DNA of 18,282 nucleotides from Rickettsiales bacterium. GTDB lineage: Bacteria > Pseudomonadota > Alphaproteobacteria > Rickettsiales > UBA3002. The stretch spans positions 1 to 18,282 of the forward strand of contig PBPD01000129.1 of the NCBI GenBank assembly GCA_002725445.1, given 5' to 3'. This document shows positions 1-7,507 of this stretch, in pieces; the first letter of the stretch is position 1; every line of letters starts with the position of its first letter. The notes beneath the pieces are model-generated. The model was not told the origin of the DNA. It worked only from the letters and a program-made list of their open reading frames with translations, and ran no database searches. The position numbers and the translations under genes were made by a program.

Positions 1-975
1 CTGCACCACCTCCTGATCAATCGCACCAAAAATATCGTTGCCGTCCTTGTCCTTCATTTCAATGCGGATACGGTCGCCAAACTGCATGAACGGGGTTTTC
101 ATCTCCCCTTCATTGATTTTCTCCAACATACGGATCTCTGCCAGACAGGACGAGCCTACGCCCTCTTGCTTGTTGGAGATAGTGCCAGACCCAAGGATCG
201 TGCCTGCCGTCAGATAGCGTGTCTTAGCGGCGTGCGCGATGAGCTGACTAAAATCGAATGTCATGTCTTCACCTGCATCAGGATGGCCGAGCTGTGTGTC
301 GTTTAGTGTGGAGAGCAACGGCAGGTGCACTTTGCTGTCATGCCATGCATCGCCCAGCTCGTCTGGTGTGACCGCCACTGGCGAAAAGCTGCTGGCCGGC
401 TTGCTCTGGAAAAAGCCAAAGCCTTTTCCCAGCTCACCCGGAATCAGATTGCGCAGGCTCACATCATTCACCAGCATAATCAGCTTGATATGGCTGGCCA
501 CATCGGCCGCCTCAATACCCATTGGCACATCGTCGGTGATAACGGCAATCTCTGCCTCAAAATCAATACCCCAGCTGGTATCCTGCACCGGAATGTCATC
601 GCGCGGGCCGATAAATGCATCCGAGCCACCCTGATACATCAACGGGTCGGTCCAGAAGCTCTCTGGCATTTCTGCCCCCCGCGCTTTGCGCACCAGCTCC
701 ACATGATTCACATAGGCCGAACCATCAATCCATTGATAGGCACGCGGCAGTGGTGACGCCAGCGCCGCCATATCCAGTTCAAACGCATCAGCGACTGCAC
801 CTTCGTTGAGGGCAGTGTAGATATTTTCCAGCTCCGGCGCGATGGTCTCCCAGCTATCGAGCGCTTGTTGCATGGTACGCGCCACACTTGGCACACGCAC
901 GGCACGTTGCAAATTTTTACTGACCACCACGAGCGTGCCGTCGCGGCCGCCCTCTTTCAAACTGGCTAATTTCAT
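1..975 (-). CDS. fahA: Fumarylacetoacetase family hydrolase, C-terminus cut by window edge
   Basis: Hydrolyses fumarylacetoacetate to fumarate and acetoacetate, the last step of tyrosine/homogentisate breakdown, in the cytoplasm. I translated the minus strand from the ATG at 975-973: 325 codons are open to the window edge with no stop, and only a few residues should be missing compared with bacterial homologues of about 330 aa. The FAH-fold metal site is visible: D138, E140 and E142 in the string GIDFEAEIAV, and D171 in LVNDVSLR. The FAH-family strings FQSKPASSF (about 189-197) and TAGTILGSGT (about 256-265) are also present. The start codon overlaps the hmgA stop in an ATGA arrangement, so translation is probably coupled. 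The family also includes acylpyruvate and other diketo-acid hydrolases, but the position after hpd and hmgA fixes the substrate well. Confidence 0.9.
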   Translation of the reverse strand, partial: MKLASLKEGGRDGTLVVVSKNLQRAVRVPSVARTMQQALDSWETIAPELENIYTALNEGAVADAFELDMAALASPLPRAYQWIDGSAYVNHVELVRKARGAEMPESFWTDPLMYQGGSDAFIGPRDDIPVQDTSWGIDFEAEIAVITDDVPMGIEAADVASHIKLIMLVNDVSLRNLIPGELGKGFGFFQSKPASSFSPVAVTPDELGDAWHDSKVHLPLLSTLNDTQLGHPDAGEDMTFDFSQLIAHAAKTRYLTAGTILGSGTISNKQEGVGSSCLAEIRMLEKINEGEMKTPFMQFGDRIRIEMKDKDGNDIFGAIDQEVVQ

Positions 976-2108
976 GACTCCTCCTTTACTTTCCAGCTAT
1001 CGACATAGCCGGTCCATTCAATGTTTTGCATGGCATCGCCTGCGTGCAATGCATCGCGCGTGTCGATCATGACCGCGACTTCTTCGGTATGGGTTTTAGC
1101 CGCTTTCAACCCTGCCTCAAACGCTTTGGGGTGTGGGCCATGCGGAAAACCACACGGATGCCAGGTGATCATGCCTGGGTGAATATTATCACGGCTGAAG
1201 AAATCACCCGCATGGTAAAAGATCACCTCGTCGTAATCGTTATTGGAGTGATAGAACGGCACTTTCAGCGCGCCGGGGTCGGTTTCGATCGGGCGCGGCA
1301 CAAAAGTGCACACCACGAAACGATTGCATAAAAAGGTAGTGTGCGCAGAGGGCGGCAAATGATAGCGATGGCTCATAAGGGGGCGAATATCGCGCCAGTT
1401 GACCCGCACCACCAGATTATCGCCATGCCAGCCGAGCGCATCGAGTGGGTTAAATGGGTATGTCACCGTCGACAAGCTGCCATGGCGTTTAATCACCACC
1501 TGCCATTCATCTTCGGTTTGCTGCGCTTTGAAAGCGTCGTCTATGCGTGGTGTGTCCAGCACCGCAGGGTCAAAAATGGCATGCGGCCCAACCAGCCCTT
1601 TATCGGGCAGGCGATAGCTATCGTTGGTAGCCTGTATTAGCAGCATTTCGACTGCTCCATCAGACTCGATGCGCCACATCGTGGAGCGCGGCAATAAAAT
1701 ATAGTCGCCTTCTGAAAACGGTAAATGGCCAAAATCGCAGAATAATGCGCCTTCCCCACTATGGATAAACAGCAAATCATCGCCGTCAGCATTGCTGACC
1801 AAATGATCCATACTGCCTTCACTGTGCCACCAACGGAAATCCAGCGCCTGATTATGCAGCAACTGCACGGCCTGCCACGGCGAGGATGCGCTGGCAGATT
1901 GCTTGGTCAAATCATACGCGCGCGGGCGTACATCGCCTTCCCAATGCACCCAGCCAGTGGGGGGATGTTTGTGATGGATATGCGTGGCGGGCCCGAAAAA
2001 ACCTTCCTTGCCAAACTCACGCTCATACAGCCCTTCTTTGGGCAGATCGCAATGCGCCTGACGCGAGGTCACGCCCTCACTGCGCGGAAATGTAAGCCAT
2101 TTTTTCAT
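972..2108 (-). CDS. hmgA: Homogentisate 1,2-dioxygenase (short form)
   Basis: Fe(II)-dependent ring-cleaving enzyme that converts homogentisate to maleylacetoacetate. At 378 aa it is clearly shorter than the well-studied 430-445 aa enzymes and resembles the compact bacterial subgroup. The C-terminal cupin keeps the family's metal-site strings: PFYHSNNDYDEVIFY (about 284-298; probable ligands H287 and E294) and TWHPCGFPHGPHP (about 315-327; probable ligand H323). An N-terminal cupin-like half contains LLFIHSGEGALFCDFG (about 112-127). It starts 2 bp after the hpd stop and ends in an ATGA overlap with fumarylacetoacetase. No maleylacetoacetate isomerase is seen in the window; it may lie to the left or elsewhere. 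Homogentisate is the best substrate call given both neighbours. Confidence 0.92.
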   Translation of the reverse strand: MKKWLTFPRSEGVTSRQAHCDLPKEGLYEREFGKEGFFGPATHIHHKHPPTGWVHWEGDVRPRAYDLTKQSASASSPWQAVQLLHNQALDFRWWHSEGSMDHLVSNADGDDLLFIHSGEGALFCDFGHLPFSEGDYILLPRSTMWRIESDGAVEMLLIQATNDSYRLPDKGLVGPHAIFDPAVLDTPRIDDAFKAQQTEDEWQVVIKRHGSLSTVTYPFNPLDALGWHGDNLVVRVNWRDIRPLMSHRYHLPPSAHTTFLCNRFVVCTFVPRPIETDPGALKVPFYHSNNDYDEVIFYHAGDFFSRDNIHPGMITWHPCGFPHGPHPKAFEAGLKAAKTHTEEVAVMIDTRDALHAGDAMQNIEWTGYVDSWKVKEES

Positions 2109-2110
2109 GG

Positions 2111-3220
2111 CTACTCCGCGCTGATAACGCCGCGGCGCACCTGATCTTCTTCGATAGAGTCAAACAGGGCCTGGAAGTTCCCTTCCCCAAAGCCTTCATT
2201 GCCCTTGCGCTGAATGATCTCGTAGAAGATTGGCCCAATGACCGTATTGGTGAAAATTTGCAGCAATATGCCGCTGTCCGGATCACCTTCGCGTGCTCCC
2301 GGCGCGCCATCGATAAGGATACGATTTTTCTGCATGCGCGCCAAATCTTCGCCGTGCCCCGGCATCCGCTCGTCGACCTTTTCATAATAGGTATCTGGCG
2401 TGTCCATAAAGTCAACGCCGCGTGTGCGCAGCTCTTCGACCGTCTCGTATATATTGCCCGTGGACAACGCAATATGCTGGATGCCTTCGCCCTTATACTC
2501 GCGCAGATATTCCTCAATCTGCGATTTATCGTCGGCGGACTCGTTGATCGGAATGCGAATTTTGCCGCATGGGCTGGTCATAGCGCGGCTTTTCAGCCCT
2601 GTTAACTTACCTTCAATATCGAAATAGCGGATTTCGCGGAAATTGAAGATACGCTCATAGAACCCTGCCCATTTATCCATATTACCGCGAAACACGTTGT
2701 GGGTCAGGTGATCAATATATTCCAGCCCGACACCGGTTGGGTTTTGCGGTGCGCCTTCAATCGGTTTGAAATCCACCGAATAGATAGAGTCATGCGGCGC
2801 ATAACGATCTACCAGATAGAGGTAGCTGTCGCCAATGCCTTTAATAGCCGGAATACACAATTCCATGGGGCCAACTTTGGTGCCCTCAATCACTTCTGCG
2901 CCTTGCTCTTTGGCCCAGGCCAGCGCTTTATTCACGTCTTTCACGCGGAAGGCCATGGCATTAGCCGAAGGGCCGTGCTCTTTATGGAATGCTTCGGCCT
3001 GACTGTCCGGCTCACCATTGAGGATAAAGTTAATATCGTTCTGGCGATATAGCGTTACATTTTTGGTGCGATGTTTCGCCACCGCCGTAAAGCCCATACG
3101 CTCAAACAGCGCGCCTAGGGTTTCCGGGTCGGAATGGGCATATTCAACGAACTCAAAGCCATCGGTTCCCATTGGGTTAAAAACACCATTTGCATCGGAT
3201 TGTTCTGCAGCAGCAGTCAT
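2111..3220 (-). CDS. hpd: 4-hydroxyphenylpyruvate dioxygenase
   Basis: Non-haem Fe(II) enzyme that converts 4-hydroxyphenylpyruvate to homogentisate, committing tyrosine to catabolism. The 369-aa length is typical. It has two vicinal-oxygen-chelate halves: an N-terminal half at about 20-150 and a catalytic half from about 164. The iron-binding triad is visible as H171 (IDHLTHNV), H249 (IQHIALS) and E334 (FYEIIQRKG), followed by the C-terminal gating helix string GFGEGNFQALF (343-353). The start at 3220 is supported by a strong ribosome-binding site, GGGAGGA, on the minus strand about 7 bp upstream. It is the first gene of the hpd-hmgA-fah unit. I saw no convincing sigma-70 promoter pair upstream, so transcription may depend on an activator or alternative elements. 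Confidence 0.96.
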   Translation of the reverse strand: MTAAAEQSDANGVFNPMGTDGFEFVEYAHSDPETLGALFERMGFTAVAKHRTKNVTLYRQNDINFILNGEPDSQAEAFHKEHGPSANAMAFRVKDVNKALAWAKEQGAEVIEGTKVGPMELCIPAIKGIGDSYLYLVDRYAPHDSIYSVDFKPIEGAPQNPTGVGLEYIDHLTHNVFRGNMDKWAGFYERIFNFREIRYFDIEGKLTGLKSRAMTSPCGKIRIPINESADDKSQIEEYLREYKGEGIQHIALSTGNIYETVEELRTRGVDFMDTPDTYYEKVDERMPGHGEDLARMQKNRILIDGAPGAREGDPDSGILLQIFTNTVIGPIFYEIIQRKGNEGFGEGNFQALFDSIEEDQVRRGVISAE

Positions 3221-3250
3221 AGCACGTCCTCCCTATATATTTGTTGCAAT

Positions 3251-3270
3251 AGCGCATTACAGCATGCGTT
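3251..3270 (-). promoter_or_regulatory. Short inverted repeat in the hpd upstream region
   Basis: AGCGCAT and ATGCGTT flank a 6-nt centre (TACAGC). This gives five perfect base pairs plus a G-T and an A-T pair. It lies about 30-50 bp upstream of the hpd start codon and could be an operator or a 5' leader hairpin. It is short enough to occur by chance. Confidence 0.25.
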
Positions 3271-3406
3271 TGCCTAAATAATATATGTCTATGGTTTGAA
3301 TAGAAAAGTGATGGCTTGTCAAGTCGTGTAAGAGGCTCTGGCGCTAGCCTTTACTGAGCCTGTGACAGCGGCGTATCTTTTTTTTGATGGTGCGATGCAA
3401 AAACAC

Positions 3407-3435
3407 TTTACTGTTTGTGTAAACAGGCGTATTTT
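3407..3435 (+). promoter_or_regulatory. Probable promoter of the decarboxylase-symporter operon, with embedded palindrome
   Basis: A -35-like TTTACT (3407-3412) and a -10-like TATTTT (3430-3435) are separated by 17 bp, each matching the sigma-70 consensus at four of six positions. The interval carries the perfect inverted repeat CTGTTT-gtgt-AAACAG (3411-3426), where a repressor would block the polymerase. A start near 3442 would give a leader of roughly 147 nt before the decarboxylase, which contains the structured element described next. Confidence 0.4.
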
Positions 3436-3474
3436 ACACTCACCAAAGATCGACCCAGGTACGTTTCGTAAGCA

Positions 3475-3526
3475 AGGAGATCCGCGGTTCGTGAACTTTC
3501 GGCTTTGCCGAATATTTGTGGATTAG
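3475..3526 (+). promoter_or_regulatory. Structured leader of the decarboxylase mRNA (speF-like candidate)
   Basis: An outer stem pairs ATCCGCG (3480-3486) with TGTGGAT (3517-3523): seven pairs including two G-U. Inside it is a perfect hairpin, TTCGGC-TTT-GCCGAA (3498-3512), preceded by the self-complementary GTTC-GT-GAAC (3487-3496). A strong Shine-Dalgarno-like AAGGAG (3475-3480) opens the element although the decarboxylase start is about 110 nt downstream. From established knowledge, alphaproteobacterial ornithine decarboxylase genes often carry a cis-regulatory RNA called the speF motif in their leader. Whether this is that motif is inference from position and folding. There is no T-run after the hairpin, so a simple intrinsic attenuator is unlikely. 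Confidence 0.5.
3491..3526 (+). CDS. Candidate 11-codon leader peptide
   Basis: A GTG start at 3491 lies 10 nt after AAGGAG (3475-3480) and opens an 11-codon frame ending at TAG (3524-3526). The peptide would read MNFRLCRIFVD. The hairpin 3498-3512 and the 3' arm of the outer stem lie inside this frame, so a translating ribosome would melt the structure. It may be an arrest or sensing peptide for the decarboxylase operon, but it could also be a chance frame inside a non-coding RNA element. The main support is the otherwise unexplained strong Shine-Dalgarno sequence. Confidence 0.3.
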   Translation: MNFRLCRIFVD

Positions 3527-3530
3527 CGTT

Positions 3531-3611
3531 ATGCTTACTCTGTCGTATCAACCGTCTGTTTCAGGCGATTATTATCTTGAGGTCGATCATGGACATCTCC
3601 CTGTTCGCTAG
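3531..3611 (+). CDS. Candidate 26-codon upstream ORF overlapping the decarboxylase start
   Basis: An ATG four bases after the stop of the 11-codon frame opens a 26-codon frame that ends at TAG 3609-3611, 20 bases past the end of the decarboxylase start codon and in a different frame. Its only Shine-Dalgarno-like string (GGAT, 3520-3523) is the 3' arm of the outer leader stem. If translated, it would compete with initiation at 3589. There is no family evidence, so conservation of the frame is the only real test. Confidence 0.2.
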   Translation: MLTLSYQPSVSGDYYLEVDHGHLPVR

Positions 3612-4866
3612 CGCCGCTGTTGCGCCTGCTGCCCCAACCATTCATACAAACACCCACACCGCAGATACCACGCTGCTGGATGCACGCTTCGGCTTGAGCG
3701 ATCGCTTCATTCGCGAGCTGGCACCCCACATTCCGGTTGCGGTCTTACAGCCCAACAAGCTGTATAATCATGCCCGTCGCTTTGTTGCCGCATTCCCCGG
3801 CCATGTGATGTATGCCGTTAAGTGCAATCCTGACGATATTTTCCTCAATACTATGTATGAGGCAGGTGTGCACCGTTTTGATGCGGCGTCCATTGCAGAG
3901 ATTCGTCAGATTCGCGGTCTGTTCCCGTTTGCACATATATATTACATGCATCCGGTTAAGGCCCCTGAGTCGATTCGGGAGGCTTATCACGAACACCGTG
4001 TGCGCGCCTTTGTACTGGATTACGAAGACGAGCTACACAAAATTCTGGAAGCCACCGATTACGCAGATGATCTGGAATTATTCGTGCGCATTGCCGTGCC
4101 AAAAGGCAATGTAGCTACCGATTTCTCAAGTAAATTTGGCGCCAAGCCGGACGATGCCGCACCGCTTATTGCAGCCGTAGCACCGCATACTCACATGCTG
4201 GGCGTCAGCTTCCATGTGGGCACCCAATGCACCAATGCACAAGTCTATGCCAATGCGATTGCCTATGCAGCCAGCACCATTGCTGCAAGTGGCCAAACCG
4301 TGCATGTGCTGGATGTGGGCGGCGGCTTCCCCACCGCTTTAGCAGATGAAAGCGCAGGGCTGGACATTGCCAGTTTCATGCAAACCATCGCCGATGCACT
4401 GGATACACATGGCATGCAGAACATGGAAATCCTGTGCGAAGCGGGGCGCGGACTGGTGGCAGATGCCGGCTCGCTGGTGGTGCGCGTGGAAGGCCGCAAA
4501 GGTGACTTACTCTACATCAACGATGGCACCTATGGTGGCTTGTTTGAGGCAGGTGGCTCGATTGGCCTGCCCTACCCTTGCCGTCTTATCCGTAAGCAGG
4601 AACGCACCTCAACCGACGCGTCACTTGCTCCTTTCCGCCTGGCAGGCCCTACCTGCGACTCGGTGGATATGATGCAAGGCCCCTACATGCTGCCCAACGA
4701 TATTCAAGTGGGTGACTGGATTACCTTCGATAAGCTCGGAGCGTACGGCGAAGTGTCGCGCACCAATTTTAACGGGTTTGGCGAAACGCACAAAATTGTG
4801 GTCAGCGAACATTCGCTGATTTCGCATGATGTGATTACACAAAGCACGGCTATTATGGGGCGCTAA
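3589..4866 (+). CDS. PLP-dependent ornithine/lysine-type decarboxylase (alanine-racemase fold)
   Basis: Predicted to decarboxylate a basic amino acid, most likely ornithine to putrescine or lysine to cadaverine, in the cytoplasm. Counting from the ATG at 3589 gives 425 aa. Visible family motifs are the PLP lysine K78 (YAVKCNPD), H209 (FHVGTQC), the phosphate-binding glycine loop DVGGGFP (242-248), E284 (CEAGRG, in place of the usual EPGR), and the catalytic cysteine C356 of GPTCDS, which comes from the partner subunit of the dimer. I chose 3589 because TTGAGG sits 6 nt upstream. The longer frame from TTG at 3505 has no ribosome-binding site and would run through the structured leader. The stop overlaps the symporter start by one base (TAATG). 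Meso-diaminopimelate decarboxylase is less likely because of length and context. Ornithine and lysine cannot be separated by eye. Confidence 0.88.
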   Translation: MDISLFASAAVAPAAPTIHTNTHTADTTLLDARFGLSDRFIRELAPHIPVAVLQPNKLYNHARRFVAAFPGHVMYAVKCNPDDIFLNTMYEAGVHRFDAASIAEIRQIRGLFPFAHIYYMHPVKAPESIREAYHEHRVRAFVLDYEDELHKILEATDYADDLELFVRIAVPKGNVATDFSSKFGAKPDDAAPLIAAVAPHTHMLGVSFHVGTQCTNAQVYANAIAYAASTIAASGQTVHVLDVGGGFPTALADESAGLDIASFMQTIADALDTHGMQNMEILCEAGRGLVADAGSLVVRVEGRKGDLLYINDGTYGGLFEAGGSIGLPYPCRLIRKQERTSTDASLAPFRLAGPTCDSVDMMQGPYMLPNDIQVGDWITFDKLGAYGEVSRTNFNGFGETHKIVVSEHSLISHDVITQSTAIMGR

Positions 4867-6332
4867 TGACGGTCCTTAGCCTCTCTGTCATTGCCTATCT
4901 GATAGTGGCCATCGCCATTGGCCTCTATGCCAGCTTACGCGTGCAGAGTGCTACCGATTACGTGGTGGCAGGGCGCGAATTGCCAATCTACATCACCATT
5001 GCCACTGTGTTTGCCACATGGTTTGGCTCGGAGGCGGTGCTTGGCATTCCTGCCACCTTTATCGAGGAAGGCTTAGGCGGCATTGTCGCCGACCCATTCG
5101 GCGCGGGGCTGTGCCTCATTTTCGTAGGCGTGTTTTTCGCGCGCAAACTATACCGTATGAAGCTGCTGACCATCGGTGACTTTTTCAAACTGTGCTATAA
5201 CCCGCTGGTGGAGGCCTTGGTGGCCATCGCTATCTGCATCAGCTATCTGGGCTGGGTTGCAGCACAATTGGTCGCACTTGGCCTAGTGATTCATATATTG
5301 TCCGATCAGGCCATCAGTGTCGATATGGGCATGGTGATCGGCCTAAGCGTGGTTATGCTCTATACCTTCTTTGGCGGCATGTGGGCCGTTGCGCTCACAG
5401 ACTTTATACAAATGATGATAATTTTGCTGGGGCTGGCAGTCGTGGCGTGGCTGATTGCCGAACGCTATGACGGCGGAGCGATTGCCATTGTTCAACACGC
5501 GGCTGCACATGACAAATTCGATTTCTGGCCGCGGTGGGACACAGGCGCCATCCTCGCTTTTGTGGGTTCATTTGTCACGCTGGCGCTTGGGTCAATCCCC
5601 CAACAGGATGTGTTCCAGCGCGTTATGTCCGCCAAAGACGAAACCGTCGCCGCCCGCGCCACCATCATTGGCGGGGGCTTCTACATGCTGTTTTGTTTTG
5701 TGCCAGTATTCATCATTTATGGCGCAAGCCTGCTTGACCCTGCCCTGCTTGCCATGCATCTGGAGGGCGATGGTGATTATCAGCGTATCCTCCCCGAATT
5801 TATTTTGCAGCATGTGCCCTTGCCCATTCAGGTTATTTTCTTCGGCGCCCTGCTTTCCGCCATCATGTCGACTGCTTCTGGCACCTTACTCGCCCCTTCG
5901 GTCATTTTGGCCGAAAACATTCTAAAACCCGCCTGCAAACTCTCTGACAAACAATTACTGCCTGCTTTGCGCCTGTGTGTATTGGTGTTTGGCCTGATTG
6001 TGCTGGGCTATGCCTATTTCAGCAACCACTCGGGATTAAGCATTTTCGACATGGTAGAGAATGCCTATCTTGTAACGTTATGCGGCGCCTTTGTGCCATT
6101 GGCATTTGGAGTCTACTGGGCACGCGCCAATACGGCGGGCGCACTCACCTCTATTGCCCTTGGTGTGAGCTGCTGGGTTGCACTGGAAATAGTCAACTGG
6201 AACCGCGATAGCTATTGGCTATTGCTGCCCCCACAATTAGGGGGGCTGGCCATGGCCATTATTGGCATGCTTATTGGTAGTTACGCTGGCCAATCTGGCC
6301 GTCATTCCAACACGCATGAACACACTGCGTAA
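4866..6332 (+). CDS. Sodium:solute symporter family transporter
   Basis: Inner-membrane secondary transporter of the SSF family (LeuT fold), 488 aa, with about 13 hydrophobic segments and almost no N-terminal extension. Family landmarks are GGMWAVALTDFIQ (170-182; D179 matches the conserved Asp of the T-D-x-x-Q string), the cytoplasmic loop PQQDVFQR (245-252) and the sodium-site segment SAIMSTASGT (331-340). The start is read from the TAATG overlap with the decarboxylase, which implies one mRNA and coupled translation. The substrate is not visible in sequence. The pairing suggests uptake of the decarboxylase substrate or of a polyamine. SSF members are known to carry proline, pantothenate, urea and, for yeast Dur3, polyamines. 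The C-terminal tail is His-rich (RHSNTHEH). Confidence 0.9.
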   Translation: MTVLSLSVIAYLIVAIAIGLYASLRVQSATDYVVAGRELPIYITIATVFATWFGSEAVLGIPATFIEEGLGGIVADPFGAGLCLIFVGVFFARKLYRMKLLTIGDFFKLCYNPLVEALVAIAICISYLGWVAAQLVALGLVIHILSDQAISVDMGMVIGLSVVMLYTFFGGMWAVALTDFIQMMIILLGLAVVAWLIAERYDGGAIAIVQHAAAHDKFDFWPRWDTGAILAFVGSFVTLALGSIPQQDVFQRVMSAKDETVAARATIIGGGFYMLFCFVPVFIIYGASLLDPALLAMHLEGDGDYQRILPEFILQHVPLPIQVIFFGALLSAIMSTASGTLLAPSVILAENILKPACKLSDKQLLPALRLCVLVFGLIVLGYAYFSNHSGLSIFDMVENAYLVTLCGAFVPLAFGVYWARANTAGALTSIALGVSCWVALEIVNWNRDSYWLLLPPQLGGLAMAIIGMLIGSYAGQSGRHSNTHEHTA

Positions 6333-6376
6333 CTGTTTGATTGATTAGCCCTTCATTACCTTTAATTTAATAGCCA

Positions 6377-6382
6377 TATAAT
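6377..6382 (+). promoter_or_regulatory. Possible -10 element for the RND efflux operon
   Basis: A perfect TATAAT lies in the 73-bp gap between the symporter and the efflux operon, 23 bp before the membrane-fusion-protein ATG. No good -35 hexamer sits at the right distance; TTCATT (6352-6357) is too far, with a 19-bp spacer. It is a weak promoter candidate that would allow transcription independent of the decarboxylase operon. Confidence 0.3.
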
Positions 6383-6405
6383 CAAAACTAGGCTTCAATA
6401 CGCCT

Positions 6406-7503
6406 ATGTACCATTTAGCATCACAAAAGCCTGTCTTATGGGTGGGTCTAGGCATCGTGGCAGCACTAGGTATTGGTGCATTTGTCTGGCTTGGTGGCAA
6501 CGAGGCCACGCAACGCCCAACGCCTAGCGTCATTGTGATTGAAGTCCCTACCAGCACGTTGACGGATACGATCGAAGCGCTGGGCACAGCCAATGCCAAT
6601 GAATCGGTCGACATAACCGCCAATGTGACCGAAACGATTCAGTCGATCAATTTTGAAGACGGGCAGGAAGTCGCAGAAGGCGATGTGATTGCTCTGCTCG
6701 ATCAAAGCGAAGAGCAGGCACAGCTGGAAGCCGCGAAAGCGCAACAACGGGAAAATGAACGCGAATTAAAGCGTTTGAAAACCTTGTTGGCTAACAAGGC
6801 GACTTCCAAACGTGAATATGATGAGCGCGTAACACAACGCGAAGTGACCAAACAACAGATAAAGGAAATGGAAGCGCGCATTGAAGACCGCACATTGCGC
6901 GCACCGTTCGATGGTGTGCTGGGCATACGCCGCCTGAGTGTCGGCGCATTGGTACAGCCGGGCGGTCTTATCACCACCCTTGACGATGTCAGCCAGATCA
7001 AACTGGACTTTACCGTGCCTGCACTGGCATTGCCCGATTTGCGTGCAGGGCAAGCCGTGTCTGTTATAGCGGATGCCTATCCAGATCGCAGATTCGAAGG
7101 CATCATCCGCACGGTAAATTCGCGGGTAGACCCCGTCACCCATTCGGTGCTCGTACGCGCGATTCTGCCTAATGACGACGGCGCATTACGCCCCGGCCTG
7201 CTGATGCGGGTGGAGCTGTTGCGTGATAAGCGCGACACTATATTGGTGCCTGAGGAAAGCATTATCCAACGCCAAAGCAGCCATTTTCTAAAAATTGTGG
7301 GCGAGGATAATAAAGTTGAAGAACGCACCGTACAGATTGGTGCACGGCAACCGGGTGTGGTCGAAATAACCGACGGTTTGAGCGTTGGTGAGCTTGTTAT
7401 TGTGCGCGGCATTGCCAGCGTGCGCGACGGGCAGGACGTAACCATTCAGGATACGTGGACAGGCTTGCGCGACTCACAATTCTCCACTCCTGCGGAGCAA
7501 TAG
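6406..7503 (+). CDS. RND efflux periplasmic adaptor (membrane fusion protein)
   Basis: Bridges the inner-membrane pump and the outer-membrane channel of a tripartite exporter. The 365-aa protein has a single N-terminal membrane anchor (about 10-30) and no lipobox. It is followed by the first half of the lipoyl/barrel-sandwich domain (about 65-98), a charged alpha-helical coiled-coil hairpin (about 100-162, rich in E, K, R and Q), the second lipoyl half with the hallmark string RTLRAPFDG (162-170), and beta-barrel and membrane-proximal domains to the C-terminus. It is the first gene of the efflux operon, and its stop lies 4 bp before the pump gene. No clear Shine-Dalgarno precedes the ATG, but no better in-frame start was seen. 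Confidence 0.93.
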   Translation: MYHLASQKPVLWVGLGIVAALGIGAFVWLGGNEATQRPTPSVIVIEVPTSTLTDTIEALGTANANESVDITANVTETIQSINFEDGQEVAEGDVIALLDQSEEQAQLEAAKAQQRENERELKRLKTLLANKATSKREYDERVTQREVTKQQIKEMEARIEDRTLRAPFDGVLGIRRLSVGALVQPGGLITTLDDVSQIKLDFTVPALALPDLRAGQAVSVIADAYPDRRFEGIIRTVNSRVDPVTHSVLVRAILPNDDGALRPGLLMRVELLRDKRDTILVPEESIIQRQSSHFLKIVGEDNKVEERTVQIGARQPGVVEITDGLSVGELVIVRGIASVRDGQDVTIQDTWTGLRDSQFSTPAEQ

Positions 7504-7507
7504 CACC

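Noticed and set aside
263..905. Several frames on both strands at the left edge
   Set aside because: They overlap the open fumarylacetoacetase frame, which has clear family motifs; the others are shadows.
3317..3322. TTGACA (minus strand) as the -35 of an hpd promoter
   Set aside because: No -10-like hexamer lies 16-18 bp downstream on the minus strand.
3505..3588. N-terminal extension of the decarboxylase from a TTG codon
   Set aside because: No ribosome-binding site; the extension would run through the structured leader and adds sequence unlike the family. ATG 3589 has TTGAGG at 6 nt.
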